Translations under genes and position numbers: made by a program
Source of the DNA: Eubacterium sp. CAG:786
GTDB lineage: Bacteria; Bacillota; Clostridia; Oscillospirales; Ruminococcaceae
DNA length: 14,736 nt
Assembly: GCA_000432175.1 (NCBI GenBank)
Contig: HF989522.1
Span: 21,107-35,842 of the forward strand
Direction: 5' to 3'
Shown: positions 13,469 through 14,736 of the stretch, one piece after another
Layout: every line of letters starts with the position of its first letter
Position numbering within the stretch: position 1 is the stretch's first letter
Notes under the pieces: model-generated
What the model saw: the letters and a program-made list of their open reading frames with translations, nothing else
What the model was told of the DNA's origin: nothing
The model's database searches: none

Positions 13469-14736
13469 GTGGAAATACCGTCAAACATAACCCGCATACT
13501 TGATATGCTGGAAAACGCCGGGTACGAAGCCTACATCGTCGGCGGATGCGTCCGCGACAGCCTGATGGGAATGACCCCGCACGACTACGACGTCACGACC
13601 TCCGCGCTGCCTGAGGAAACCGAGCGCGTTTTCTCCGGCATGAAGCTGATAGAAACCGGGCTGAAACACGGCACAGTCACGGTGCTTTCCGACGGGGAGC
13701 CGGTGGAGATAACCACCTACCGCGTTGACGGGGAATACCACGACAGCCGCCGTCCGGACTCGGTGACGTTCACCCGGAGCCTGCGCGAGGATATAGCCCG
13801 CAGGGATTTCACGATGAACGGCATAGCCTACAGCCCCAGGCGCGGAATGTTCGATGAATTCGGGGGCGCGGAGGATATCCGGCGCGGTATCATACGGTGC
13901 ATCGGCGACCCGGAAAAGCGCTTCCGCGAGGACGCGCTGCGGATAATGCGCGGAATGCGCTTTTCGGCTTCCCTGGGATTTCAGGTGGAAGAGAGGACCG
14001 CGGCAGCCATGCTCGACAACCGTGAATTGCTCTGCAATATTTCAGCGGAACGCATTTTCACGGAACTCTCCGGGCTTCTCACCGGGCGGCAGTCCGCGTT
14101 CAATATGCGACGGGTGCTGACGGAATTCCGCGATATCCTCGCGGAGGTGATACCGGAATTCAAAGCCACATTCGACTTCGAACAGCGCTCAAAATACCAC
14201 AGCCTGGACGTGTACCAGCACCTGCTTGCTTCCGCAGAAGCCGCTGCGCTGATATCCCACGGGGCACTCCCGCTGACGCTCGCGATGCTGCTGCACGACA
14301 TCGGCAAGCCGGAGCGCTTCACCCTGGACGAAAACGGAGAGGGTCACTTCTACGGTCACGCGCAGGTCAGCGCGGATATCGCGGAGGCAGTACTGCGCCG
14401 GCTGAAAACCAGCACCGCGCTGCGTGAGCGGGTCTGCGCGATAATCAAGTACCACGACATTCCCCTGCCGGAAAACGACAGGCTGCTGCGCCGCATGCTG
14501 TCGAAGCACGGCGAGGAGCTTTCCCGGGATATCGCGATGGCGCACATCGCAGATAACATGGCGAAAAAGCCGGAATTCCGCGCCCGCTGCGCAGACTGGA
14601 GAAATCTCATCGAGCGCATTCCCGAAATGGCAGATGAAAGCTGCCTGACGATAAAAAGCCTTGCCGTTGACGGAAAGGCACTCGCGGGGATAGGCCCACC
14701 GGCGCCGCTGATGGGAGAAACGCTGGAATTACCGCA
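13469..14736 (+). CDS. cca: CCA-adding tRNA nucleotidyltransferase, 3' end cut by the window
   Basis: 422 codons are visible with no stop, so most of a class II CCA enzyme (usually about 440-460 residues) is present. It adds or repairs the 3' CCA of tRNAs. Motifs: IVGGCVRDSLMGMTPHDYDV, holding the GGxVRD and the catalytic DxD (Asp-Tyr-Asp); RRDFTMNGIAY, holding RRD; EDALRIMRGMRFSASLGF, holding the EDxxR nucleotide-recognition arginine region; and SKYHSLDVYQHLL and LAMLLHDIGKP, which mark an HD phosphohydrolase domain. The start is a GTG at 13469 with GGAGG at 13456-13460, 8 nt away. An in-frame GTG at 13460 overlaps that site and is unlikely. Neighbours are unrelated, and the repeat element in its leader may affect expression. 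Confidence 0.95.
   Translation, partial: MEIPSNITRILDMLENAGYEAYIVGGCVRDSLMGMTPHDYDVTTSALPEETERVFSGMKLIETGLKHGTVTVLSDGEPVEITTYRVDGEYHDSRRPDSVTFTRSLREDIARRDFTMNGIAYSPRRGMFDEFGGAEDIRRGIIRCIGDPEKRFREDALRIMRGMRFSASLGFQVEERTAAAMLDNRELLCNISAERIFTELSGLLTGRQSAFNMRRVLTEFRDILAEVIPEFKATFDFEQRSKYHSLDVYQHLLASAEAAALISHGALPLTLAMLLHDIGKPERFTLDENGEGHFYGHAQVSADIAEAVLRRLKTSTALRERVCAIIKYHDIPLPENDRLLRRMLSKHGEELSRDIAMAHIADNMAKKPEFRARCADWRNLIERIPEMADESCLTIKSLAVDGKALAGIGPPAPLMGETLELP

Overview
The window comes from a moderately GC-rich low-GC-lineage Firmicute, most likely a Ruminococcus-like member of the Oscillospiraceae (Clostridia). The grounds are a WhiA homologue, strong AGGAGG-type ribosome binding sites, frequent ATA isoleucine codons, a GH130 mannosylglucose phosphorylase of the Ruminococcus type, and TTAA-ended intergenic repeats. 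Genus assignment is inference. No tRNA, rRNA, CRISPR array or transposase gene was seen.

Layout. (1) Positions 1-372 hold the 3' end of a small secreted or membrane-anchored protein of unknown function. It is followed by an intergenic stretch with a strong terminator hairpin, carried inside a dispersed repeat, and a 180-bp MITE-like element. (2) Positions 738-7971 form one tightly packed minus-strand cluster. In transcription order it encodes a GH130_1 phosphorylase, a frameshifted Nudix hydrolase, a TrkA-type RCK protein, an FtsA/actin-like ATPase with beta-grasp repeats, a GH26-like lipoprotein that appears to lack both catalytic glutamates, a small unknown protein and a DUF6882-like protein. 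Gene spacings run from a 4-bp overlap to 32 bp. A consensus promoter at 8039-8067 drives it. (3) Two base pairs away a divergent consensus promoter (8070-8098) drives a YfcE-type phosphodiesterase and whiA on the plus strand. (4) After a repeat-rich intergenic region, an extended -10 promoter (9881-9909) drives a surface-glycan pair: a polysaccharide pyruvyl transferase fused to an FrhB-like domain, then an LPG-synthase/UPF0104-type membrane protein. (5) A third intergenic stretch holds a hairpin and a 97-bp TTAA-ended inverted-repeat element. It is followed by a CCA-adding tRNA nucleotidyltransferase with a GTG start that runs off the window.

How the genes fit together. GH130_1 and GH26 are the two enzyme families of the classical beta-mannan route (mannanase, then epimerase, then mannosylglucose phosphorylase). 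Here the GH26 protein looks catalytically dead and no epimerase is visible, and the genes between them are housekeeping-like. The PPT-FrhB fusion and the membrane protein probably act together in cell-surface polysaccharide modification or export.

Most notable are the degenerate GH26 lipoprotein, the 28-bp tandem duplication that breaks the Nudix gene just before its Nudix box, the FtsA-like/beta-grasp fusion, the PPT-FrhB fusion, and a set of related intergenic repeats present in all three larger intergenic regions.
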